The translations under genes were made by a program, and so were the position numbers. This document shows, in pieces, positions 54,799-64,000 of a stretch of DNA of 64,000 nucleotides (its first letter is position 1; each line of letters begins with the position of its first letter). The notes below the pieces were generated by a model. It made no database searches, had not been told where the DNA came from, and saw only the letters and a list, made by a program, of their open reading frames with translations. This stretch comes from Siphonodentalium dalli (lineage: Eukaryota > Mollusca > Scaphopoda > Gadilida > Siphonodentaliidae): positions 3,592,280-3,656,279 of the forward strand of contig CP136064.1 of NCBI GenBank assembly GCA_032622095.1, given 5' to 3'.

Positions 54799-56676
54799 TG
54801 TCAAGCAGGATACCACAAGTCCAAGTTTCCTTCGATGTAAACGTAAAGCAGCTAGTGAAATTGGTAGGGGATAATACTGAATGAAGACTACAGTAAAATC
54901 AGCCTACTAACCCCAAAACAATTCAATTATGTAGTAAAATCAGCAACTCACCCTAACTCTTGAGCATAATAAATTTAATTCCCTGATATGATCCCTTTAA
55001 ATATACCTGCCATTTATTTGGATTTGTCAATTGTAAATTTATATAATAGGTGAAATTTCAAATATGCAACTTTCGATTGTTGCTTTGAGGCCTTTGACCG
55101 AGGCCTTTGACCGGTTCAAAGAACACTCAAGAAATATAAATTATTTTTTGTAGTACATCATTCATCACAACGTTCAGTAGTTCAGTACATATTCCCCATA
55201 TTTGATTCTTAGATATGGACTTTGTTTTTCTTGGACCGTTGCCTGTAAATTTTATTTGTTTAAATCTCAATAAAGTTCACATTTTGTATTTCTAACCTAA
55301 CCCACCATGAAGTATACTCTTAAAATGTTGCATCAATGGGCATGGTTACGTGCGCTCGCGCAACAGTATGGCGATCAGACAGATTCGTAGGTTGGTGTCA
55401 CCCTACTCCGTTTCACTCCATGACGTCACCAAAAACGACGTTAAACCTCGTGGCGTTCGGACATTTTTACTGTGCCGCGTTTTTGCTATGTTTATTTTAT
55501 GTGTTGTTTTCGATTATTTGTTTGTCGCCGATATCGCCATTTGTCGGGATTCCCCGTTTCTATATTTAAAACTGGCATGCTCGTAGTGAGCCTCGATTTC
55601 GATTTTTTCTCCCAGGTCAAAATACGTCAAGAGTTACATGTATGACAAAAATAGATCGACCAACATGTTCTCCATCAGAACTCTACATCAAAGAATCTAT
55701 AGACTCATTCGGGACCTACATAGACTCCTTCATTTGGGTATTTTTACTTATAATTGGGAAGTTGTATCATTTTTGGTTCGTGCGAAGACCTCTTTTTATC
55801 GTGCGGGGAAATAGAGACATTCAAACGCGATTTCATAATTCGACGCAAAAGGCTGAATAGCCTAACCTTCAGCCGAGTTCCGGGTCAAATACGACGAATG
55901 ACGTAACACAAAACAAAACGCATTTGTTGACACAAACACCGTTTGAAGAGTTTATTATTACATAAAATGATCGTTATTGATTAATTATTGATTAATTATT
56001 GATATTTATTGTTGCATATTGGCTGCTATCAATATTTACACAAATAGTATTAATTATTTCTTATAATTGCTCCTTTGGTCAACTTTGACTATCGGAAAAT
56101 GAAAATGAAAATATGCCGCTGAAAAAAATGTAATCGATATTAAAGTCTCATCCTTTCGGCAACATGGAATTGGTTTTAATTACTTAAATGATTAATATAG
56201 TAATTTGCCTTTTATCTGTGATGAAATGAGAAATAGTAATTGTCTTTTTTTGCTAACATTAAATAAAATAAATTAAGTAAAATACAGTGAAATTATTTTT
56301 TAAATTATTGTTTATTACATTTTTGCGCACGTTGGCATCTCTCTGAGTGCATTCTAGTTTCTATTATTACTAATATACATGAACAGAATCCTTTATTTAG
56401 ACTCTATAAAATTTTGGGAAAATTGGGTCCACAAAGCCCTCAACTTGTTCTAAGTCCTATAATTTGCGGGTGGGGCCACACGTTTGTGATTGTTATCCAC
56501 ACTCTGGATGTTTGATGAAACTTAGTTTCCTTTTTTAGGAACCGCCGGCCATCTGTCGTGCATTCCTACTTTTATATTGTTTGTATGTTTGGCTATTCAT
56601 AACACTGAAACTTTTTTATTTAATTTACATGAACAGGAATAATAAATATATATAGATTGACAAATAGATTCCATTT
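54799..56676. other. no coding gene; may contain promoter and 5' exon of rpl35a
   Basis: Mostly AT-rich, with a more GC-balanced stretch at 55320-55620 that includes TGACGTCACC (a CRE-like site). A minus-strand donor-like GGGTGAGTTG lies near 54955. None is sufficient to place the first exon. The 60-80 codon frames here lack recognisable motifs. Confidence 0.35.
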
Positions 56677-57824
56677 TAGGGTTGCCACAACTATGAGTTT
56701 TCATAATCGACAGTTATAACCGACTGTTAGTCGATTAATCGGTAATATATGCGCCCTGTATTACATCCAGGTAAACCAAGTGATAAATGCGAAATTACGA
56801 TGACTTCTTTACATTAATTTTGAAGACAGTTATAAACTGTCGATGTTCCGTGTTTACACTGTTTTATTGCATACTTATTACTAGTATACAACAAGGAATA
56901 ATCATGCCCTCATAGTCTCATTCGTCCCGGTGTAGTTTTTAACAGGCCCTTACTATTAAATACTGCCAAGTGCCCATATTGCCGATGTTTCTGGCAAAGT
57001 TAGAGCAAACTGCATACGAGTACGATGTGACAGTAACTGTGCAAAATTGCACGAAGTAAAGCTTATCTCGATCGCGACTCCCAAGCAGCCGCTACGTATT
57101 TCGGCAGGTCACGTGCTTCACATTAATCGGTGAAATTGCGGCGAAAGGTGTGCACTTACAATGAATTTAACGAGGACATAGGTAGACAGTGGGAGGTATT
57201 TGAGCTTTTGTGGGGGACCCTGGGCCCGGGGTGACGGGGATCCAGTCACAATCACTGCCGTGTATAACCTGGACATTTTCAATAAAGAATTAAACAAATT
57301 AATAGTTTATATTATATACGTAACCCCTTGTCACTTGTCAAAGAACTACCAAACATCGGATTGTTTTCTTGAAGACATTTTTTTTACAATGGCACCAAAC
57401 GAGAATACATGTAATGGTAATTATTTGCAACCTTCCCAGGTCTGCCCACGGCCTAACACGCTGACATATATTCCAACCAATAGCTGATCAGATTCACCCA
57501 CACATCGGCGATGACTCTGAAAAGTCGACATCAAAGACAAACTGAAGGATGCTGCCAGCCAAGCACGTACTGTGTGAACATGTCGCACACATAATTCTTT
57601 GAAGATGACCGCCAAACGTCGGCGGCGACATCAAAGACAGAGGACACTGCAACGGAATTGTGCTGCATACGCGGTTAACAGTTACTTCCAGGCATGATAT
57701 CGATACACAATTTACACAACATACCCACCCCCCCCTCGGGCAATTAGTCGACGAAAGTAAATAACCGTCGACTACCGCACCTGCCAAAGGTTAGTCGATT
57801 AATCGAATAATCGTGGCAAGCCTA
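56677..57824. mobile_element. non-autonomous hAT element, TSD TTCCATTT
   Basis: Tips TAGGGTTGCCAC and the inverse GTGGCAAGCCTA (one mismatch), with a perfect 8-bp duplication TTCCATTT (56669-56676, 57825-57832). Subterminal repeats of TAGTCGATTAATCG occur at both ends. No transposase recognised. Confidence 0.9.
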
Positions 57825-57832
57825 TTCCATTT

Positions 57833-58085
57833 TCCCGTGAAACTTACAAGCAAGCGAGGTGCGAAATATATTTGGCAGGCCTGCTCGCCGTGTGTGGTTG
57901 GGTCAGGCTCAAAGTTTCAAGGTGTTGAAACATGACAGCATTCCTCCAAAGTCCAAACTGCCTTGGCCTGCACATGTTTTTACATTGTGAACATCCGCAT
58001 GTGTTTGCTTGCACATTGCTAGTCGATTGAATACCAAAACCCAGTCATTTGCCCATACACAGTAGTGGGTCACTCGATCAGTGTC
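57833..58085. other. no gene seen
   Basis: Short spacer between a hAT and a MULE-like insertion. Confidence 0.4.
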
Positions 58086-59095
58086 GCTAATGGGGTCGTT
58101 GTCGTAACGTTTTATACATAAATGCACACCTTGTGCATTTATGTACCTAAATGCACACCAGTCTCAGTCGGCGCGAGATTGAAACGTTACCGTATATAAT
58201 TGCTGTCTGCTTCAATTCAAAACTATTTTTCTTCCAAAGTTCTGATAAAGGCATTCTTTTATCACAATTATCGAAACTGCAATAAGATTGGTCATCGGTC
58301 GCATATTTTTCTTACTATTAAACAGCAGCCCTTTTAATTCAGATTGTTTGGCTTCGGCAATCTGCTAAGTAGTGTTGAAACGATTAGTGGTTTTGAGGAA
58401 TCGACTAGTCGCCAGAGGGAATCGACTACTAGTCGACTAGTCGGACCCCTTCCGAAACTTACCGTTTTGTGCTCATATACGTATATAATTTGCCGTTTGT
58501 TTTGAGTACCAGTAACCAACTTTGCATTTTCGAACGCAAAGCAAGACATGATTTAACACAATTTGCCGTGATTATTTGGCTTAATATCACTGAAGGTTAA
58601 TAGGTTATTAATTTGTCCCAGGTATATGTTTTATGACAAACAAATTACCATCCAGTTGATGTATGTATCTGAACGGTGGTGACAACACCTGATCGATCGC
58701 GGAAACGCTACGGATTACGGAGTGGAAGCGAGTGCAACAATCGGAAACCGGTGCATTATTCTATATGTTTTGTGTAAAAATGTTCCTTTAAAATTGATAT
58801 GGTATCATTTGTATGGTCTACCAGGCCGTACCGGTTCTTACATACAATCGAATATCGTTGTTTTCGAACTTGCCCAGTGTGCGTGTCACCGATTGACTTC
58901 ACAAACGGGCGTACATGAAGAAATGGAAGATATTTTGAGAAACGAACTTCATCTCCGACAGTCAAACAAAAGTTACAAAATAAATGTTATAACAGCTGTA
59001 GTGCGTACAAGCCTTTTATGCTCGCAGATGTCATGAACATATATCGGACACGGAATGTGGTAAAGTTCCCTGTATATATAGAGTCCGCATATATT

Positions 59096-60800
59096 AATGA
59101 AAGTGTCAATGACACTGTAGCTCAACTTGGAAAGGGAATAATTTAATGTATTACAGTCAATGGAGCGATTAGGAATGTGGAAAGTTGAATGTCTAATACT
59201 AGTTTATAGACATGAAGAGAAAAGTAAAATCCAAGATGGCTGCTGGCGGCCATGTTTTTGGCCGAATGACCCCAAAATGATTGTATCCCATCTACATGTC
59301 ATCGTTAACATCCATGACAAATTTTATGACGATCAGACTAAAGGTACGACCTGTAGCCTATGCTAAAGGATTTAGTCATACAAAGAGTAAAATCCAAGAT
59401 GGCTGCTGGCGGCCATGTTTTTTGGCCGAATGACACCAAAATGACTCGTTCCCATCTACATGTCATTATTAACATCTATGACAAATTTTATGACGATCAG
59501 ACTAAAGGTACGACCTGTAGCCCATGCTAAAGAATTTAGTCATACAAAGAGTAAAATCCAATATTAACAACCATGACAAATTTCATGATGATCAGACGAA
59601 CAGTACGACCTGTGGCCCATGCTAATGGATTAAATTTTGAAATCCAAGATGGCCACTGGCGGCCATGTTTTTTGTCCGAATGACCCCAAAATGACTCGTT
59701 CCCATTTACATTCCAATTTCAACAGCCATGACACAAATTTTATGATGATCAGACTAAATGTACGACCTGTAGCCCGTGCTAAAGGATTTAGTCATACAAA
59801 GAGTAAAATCAAAGATGGCTGCTGGCGGCCATGTTTTTCTGCCGAATGACCCCAAAATTACTCGTTCCCATTTACATTCCAATTTCAACAGCCATGACAA
59901 ATTTTATGATGATCAGACTAAAGGTACGACCTGTAGCCCGTGCTAAAGGATTTAGTCATACAAAGAGTAAAATCAAAGATGGCTGCTGGCGGCCATGTTT
60001 TTCTGCCGAATGACCCCAAAATGACTCGTTCCCATCTACATATCATTATTAACATTCACGACAAATTTTATGATGATCAGACTAAAGGTACAACCTGTAG
60101 CCCGTGCTAAAGGATTTAGTCATACAAAGAGTAAAATCCAAGATGGCTGCTGGCGACCATGTTTTTTGGCCGAATGACCCCAAAATTACTCGTTCCCATC
60201 TACATGTCATTGTTAACATCCATGACAAATTTTATGATGATCAGACGAACAGTACGACCTGTGGCCCGTGCTAATGGATTAAATTTTGAAATCCAAGAAT
60301 GACCCCAAAATTACTCGTTCCCATCTACATTCCAATTTCAACAGCCATGACAAATTTTATGATGATCAGACTAAAGGTACGGCCTGTAGCCCGTGCTAAA
60401 GGATTTAGTCATACAAAGAGTAAAATCCAAGATGGCTGCTGGCGGCCATGTTTTTTGGCCGAATGACCCCAAAATGACTCGTTCCCATCTACATGTCATT
60501 ATTAACATTCTTGACAAATTTTATGATGATCAGACTAAAAGTACGACCTGTAGCCCGTGCTAAAGAATTTAGTCATACAAAGAGTAAAATCCAAGATGGC
60601 TGCTGGTGGCCATGTTTTTTGATCCGAATGACCCCAAAATTACTCGTTCCCATCTACATGTCAATATTAACATCCATGACAAATTTCATGACGATCAGAC
60701 AAACAGTACGCCCTGTAGCCCGTGCTAATGGATTGAATTTTGAAATGCAAGATGGCCACTGGCGGCCATGTTTTTTTACCGAATGACCCCAAAATTAATC
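59096..60800 (-). mobile_element. satellite-type (Helentron-like) element, AGCTCAA family, nested in hAT
   Basis: On the minus strand its 3' end is AAGTTGAGCTACAGTGTCAT..TTCATT (59096-59130), the same as at 7340-7374. About ten units of roughly 165 bp follow, each with CCAAGATGGC(T/C)(G/A)CTGGCGGC and CATGACAAATTT(T/C)ATGA. The 5' hairpin is not present near 60800, so it is 5' truncated. Confidence 0.8.
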
Positions 60801-61800
60801 ATTCTGTTTGATTTGATCGCGTACATAATTGTCTCTCGTTCATGGTACATTGTAAATATATATACAATATATACAATTTTACTCGCGAGTCCCCGAATAC
60901 ACAATCGATCGTGTCAGTTTCAGAAATAAAACTGCGCAGACCGGCGATGTTAATATAATTATAGTACATTTCAATGCGATGTCGTAAGTTCTATATTTAG
61001 CCCGATTCCAGGAATTTGCGTCATCCAGATTACGTTTCTGGGAACAGCTTTGTCACCGCCCAATTCCGCGAAGGATTTAAGTTTAAGGTGCTAAAATACA
61101 TTGTAATTTTTCACAAAGACAGCCCATAATAAACGACGTGGGATTTCCGAAGTGACTCGCCAGTTTAGTTCGAAATACGCGACGCTATTCGATGCATAGC
61201 ATGGCCGACCGCGGGTTGGCTTTATATTTATATCTATAATACAATATATCTAGAACGTGCGATCGTATACGCTCACCCAAGCGTCAGTTGATGCATGTGG
61301 TGGTTGTAAAAAATATCACACAATTTTACAAATAAACTTTAAAGGTATACTGACATAGTGCTTCAATAAACTATAATATATTGGACTTGTTATTAAACTT
61401 AAAACTTATTAATGTCACCTCGCAACTAACTTGATTGAAGTTGAGTCCTGCACACCTGCAAACACGTTGACCAGTTATCACTCATATCAATTCCGTCACG
61501 CCGAAATAGACAAGGTTGCGATAGGCGCTGATTCTTTGAAGTTGATTATCAAAGCCAGTCGTCTCAACTTCAAAGAATAAGCCGCCGCGGCGCCGACAAA
61601 TACATTGAGTTGAGGTCATTGGGTTTCGCGCTCGTGCATGACCACCAAGTACTGAAAGCAGTTATCGCATCAAAGGGACAACAAAGAAGGCTTTAACAAG
61701 CTAATTGTGAGTGTGTATTTCGATAGCCTGATTGTTTAAATTGTCCAGTAATTCGGCAACGACAGCAACGGCACTGCTTTCGCGATGGCATAATGGTGGT
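60801..61800. other. interior of the hAT element, no gene recognised
   Basis: Contains an inverted pair ATTCTTTGAAGTTGA / TCAACTTCAAAGAAT at about 61530-61580. No family motif in any frame. Confidence 0.4.
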
Positions 61801-62189
61801 GGGTGTGTTCCGACTAGTCGACTAGCCGATTTCGGAATCGACTAATTTTATAATTTTGATTAGTCGACTAATCGTTTCAATACTACTGCTAAGGCAACCC
61901 TTTATTGTTGCCCAGCTTGCTTCAGCAAATGGCTTCGGCATTGCCGATTGCCGTAGCCAATTATGAGGGCTGAAACAGGGACGGAAAGAACTGCATGGTT
62001 GTTTGGTCGATGAACGGAAGAAAATAAACTTACAAAAAATATCAAAACGTGTGCATTTATATAGAATACGGTACACTACGACAATGACCCCTGTCACTAC
62101 GCTAGACTGGTGTGCATTTATGTATACATGCACACGGTGTGCATCTATGTATAAAACATTGCGACAACGACCCCATTAGCATCAGTGTC

Positions 62190-62893
62190 AGCTGTATTCA
62201 CTCACATCTGGACCATTTTGGGGATAATATATGTGCTGATGATGCTCACTTCAATTGAAAGATGTAGGGGGGGGGGGGGTGGGGGGGGGGGGGGGCAGCA
62301 CACAATATATTTGATAAAATCACTGTTTTGATGTACTGAGGCAGGATTTCGACTTATTACACTGGTTCAGTTTGTCAGTTAGAGACTTGGAGTGGCAACC
62401 TGGGCAAGCCTGGATAGAATTTTTTTTTGAGTGTCTGTCATTTACCTGGTATCAATAAATAGCAGCAATTAGTTGTTTTTTAGCCCATTCCAATGCACAA
62501 ATTAGATTCATTGATGCCATAGCAACTTTACAACAAATTTAAAACACGGAAACGTGAAACGAAACGACGCTTAATTATATCACTTACTCAAGTTACTAAA
62601 ACTATTAATGTCGATCAAATTGGAAAATTAGGATTACTATACGTGATCGGGACTTTTGCATACATTGTGTACTGTGCTAAGTCACTGAACTGCCCATTGC
62701 TAATTTCAAATTGGCCGGATCGGATCAGATTAATTGGAAGTTGTCCGATATAGTAGCGCAAATTAGTCCGCAGAAAAAATCCTACGCCGTGCTTCCCCCA
62801 AGGAAACACGAGCACATGTTTCAAAACGCGGCGATTTAAAAACTACCCAGTATGTTTTTTTTCGGAATTTCCTCCGCTAAATCTCCAACTAAC
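62190..62893. other. no gene recognised
   Basis: Includes a G-run (62267-62295) and a fragment of the GAATGAGG family tip (CAAGCCTGGATAGAA...GTGTCTGTCATTT at 62405-62453). Confidence 0.4.
62267..62295 (+). repeat. poly-G tract with one T
   Basis: 13 G, T, 15 G. Confidence 0.95.
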
Positions 62894-63362
62894 GCTGATG
62901 TGGTCATTGTCACAAGGCATTGATCACATTCGTAGCCAGCTTTTTAAATCGATCACAAATGTAGCCAGCTTTTCTATGGTGATCACATTTGTAGCCAGCT
63001 TTTCATATTCATGCGAGCCTCAATGAACAAGATTAGGTTAAGCTCATTGTTCTGAGTTGATGGATGAAAAACAACTTGAATTTTAATTTGATATTAGTTC
63101 ATCAAATAACGTTTCTGATCAATGTCGTTAGAATGCTCGAATTATATTCCAATATAAGTTAATAAACGAAGTCAGTTTTGGAGAATGACGTCGACATTTG
63201 AGTCACGAGCGCGATGACGTCGTATTTCGCGCCATATAAAGCATGCAATTAGAAAAGCTGGCTACGAATGTGATCGCCGGTGAAAAGCTGGCTACATTTG
63301 TGATCGATTTAAAAAGCTGGCTACGAATGTGACCGGAGCCTTGTGACAATGACCCCATTGGC
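62894..63362. mobile_element. MULE-like MITE, TSD CCAACTAAC
   Basis: The ends are GCTGATGTGGTCATTGTCAC and the inverse of GCCAATGGGGTCATTGTCAC, similar for over 80 bp including GTAGCCAGCTTTTTAAATCG. The 9-bp duplication CCAACTAAC is perfect (62885-62893, 63363-63371). The tips share the GCYAATGGGGTCRTTGTC pattern with the element at 58086. Confidence 0.9.
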
Positions 63363-63371
63363 CCAACTAAC

Positions 63372-64000
63372 ACCCTTAACTTGTGGAATATATTACACTT
63401 GTGCTGATTTAACTTGTGACATCTCCGTGTATCTTACGTCAAACGAGAAAAACACGACGAAGTGTATTTCTTGGTTGGAGTTTCCCCCCAGTGGCAGCCA
63501 TTTTTTCTGGGTTTTTCACGTTCGAAAAATAGAAAGTCGTAAATAGTGCGGACGTGAAGGCAGCGATAATTCGCAGTTTGCGATCAATCATCAATCGCGG
63601 ACAATTTAGGTTAGAGGTTGCATTAAAATTACATTTATAGGTCCTGTATACGGAACGGATCAGTAACATGTTTTCGGTAAAACGCGTTGTATTGGTAGGG
63701 GGATTTGATATTTAGTGCCCAGTACTGGTAATTGAATTGTCTTTGCCGCGGATAATACATCTACTTGTTGATTTCCCCTTAATTATATATTTTTTGTGAA
63801 GATAATGGGCGCCGGACAAACTGACTGACGATAATAAGGCGGCGCCGGTCATCAGTGTATTTGGCTCGGTCAATGACCGTGTCCGACCTCTTATATCCAG
63901 GCTTGAACCTGGGAAGGTTGCGTACTACAAGATAACTCGTAGTGGCACTCAACGACGAGAGAATCACCAAATCGATTCTCGTAATGATTCTCGAAAAACT
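63372..64000. other. no supportable gene
   Basis: More GC-balanced than most of the window. A minus-strand ATG near 63503 (MAATGGKLQPRNTLRR) has a fair start context but stops after about 20 codons without a convincing donor, so I do not call it. Confidence 0.35.

Larger units (their letters stand above)
58370..61885. mobile_element. hAT element, TSD CTGCTAAG, nested in MULE-like element
   Basis: Tips TAGTGTTGAAACGATTAG and the inverse CTAATCGTTTCAATACTA, with a perfect 8-bp duplication CTGCTAAG (58362-58369, 61886-61893). Subterminal ACTAGTCGACTAGTC arrays lie at both ends. About 1.8 kb of its own sequence remains; I do not recognise a transposase. Confidence 0.9.
58086..62180. mobile_element. 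MULE-like element with long TIR, 9-bp TSD, two nested inserts
   Basis: The ends are GCTAATGGGGTCGTTGTCG and its inverse, with similarity for about 80 bp including ATAAATGCACACC palindromes. It is flanked by a perfect 9-bp duplication ATCAGTGTC (58077-58085, 62181-62189). A 9-bp TSD with long TIRs is typical of Mutator-like elements. Without the nested hAT its own length is about 0.57 kb. No transposase. Confidence 0.85.

Noticed and set aside
55336-55860. Plus-strand frames of 72-78 codons in a GC-balanced stretch
   Set aside because: Overlapping frames without family motif or splice context; the stretch may instead be a promoter region.
63439-63669. Minus-strand first exon starting MAATGGKLQPRNTLRR
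   Set aside because: The frame stops after about 20 codons and the nearest donor-like site lies beyond the stop; no support for a gene.

Overview
This is a fragment of an animal nuclear genome. It is AT-rich, its genes are intron-split with GT-AG splice sites, and it is packed with transposable elements (TEs). The style of the repeats suggests a mollusc, probably a bivalve: hairpin-ended elements with (GTCC)n tracts and 120-165 bp satellite-like bodies, TTAA-flanked mini-transposons, and many fold-back elements. That placement is inference, not proof. I see no tRNA, rRNA, CRISPR array, operon, LTR retroelement or virus-like element.

Two host genes can be supported. (1) The last two coding exons of a plus-strand gene lie at 9321-9485 and 22529-22688, separated by a 13 kb intron. 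They splice in phase and end in a stop. The product is unrecognised and carries two copies of a roughly 22-residue motif (R-x-R-P-E ... I-M). (2) A complete coding sequence for ribosomal protein eL33 (rpl35a) lies on the minus strand in four exons: 54390-54338, 51787-51635, 49461-49314 and 46661-46638. It encodes 125 residues.

Nearly everything else is TE, minisatellite, or sequence where I see nothing. 1-7500: a 61-bp minisatellite, a piggyBac-type MITE, a fold-back MITE, a cluster of canonical Helitrons (TC...CTAG) and a hairpin-ended satellite element, with a 2.7 kb block duplicated head to tail (1771-4525 and 4526-7233). 7500-22700: the large intron of gene 1 and its upstream flank, with nested insertions (piggyBac MITE, a 7-bp-TSD family, a pogo/Tigger element with a transposase remnant, hAT, and a 33-bp minisatellite). 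22700-46600: a gene-poor stretch of MITEs, minisatellites (30, 12, 21 and 20 bp units) and Helitron-type elements. 46600-54400: rpl35a, whose introns are filled with MITEs lying as close as about 15-30 bp to splice sites. 54400-64000: DNA transposons, including a three-level nest (MULE-like containing hAT containing a satellite-type element).

The most interesting pattern is a group of apparently unrelated non-autonomous elements built to one plan: a 5' terminal hairpin, a GTCC-type simple repeat, a tandem body, and a 3' hairpin followed by a short tail, CTCTTGTT in most. They insert without target duplication. I infer they are Helitron2/Helentron-derived, like the bivalve 'pearl' elements. 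The window itself supplies empty-site comparisons for two of these insertions. Second, three subfamilies of TTAA-flanked MITEs with different tips share one long palindromic cassette. Third, several minisatellites were born from the ends of MITEs or from a splice-donor region.
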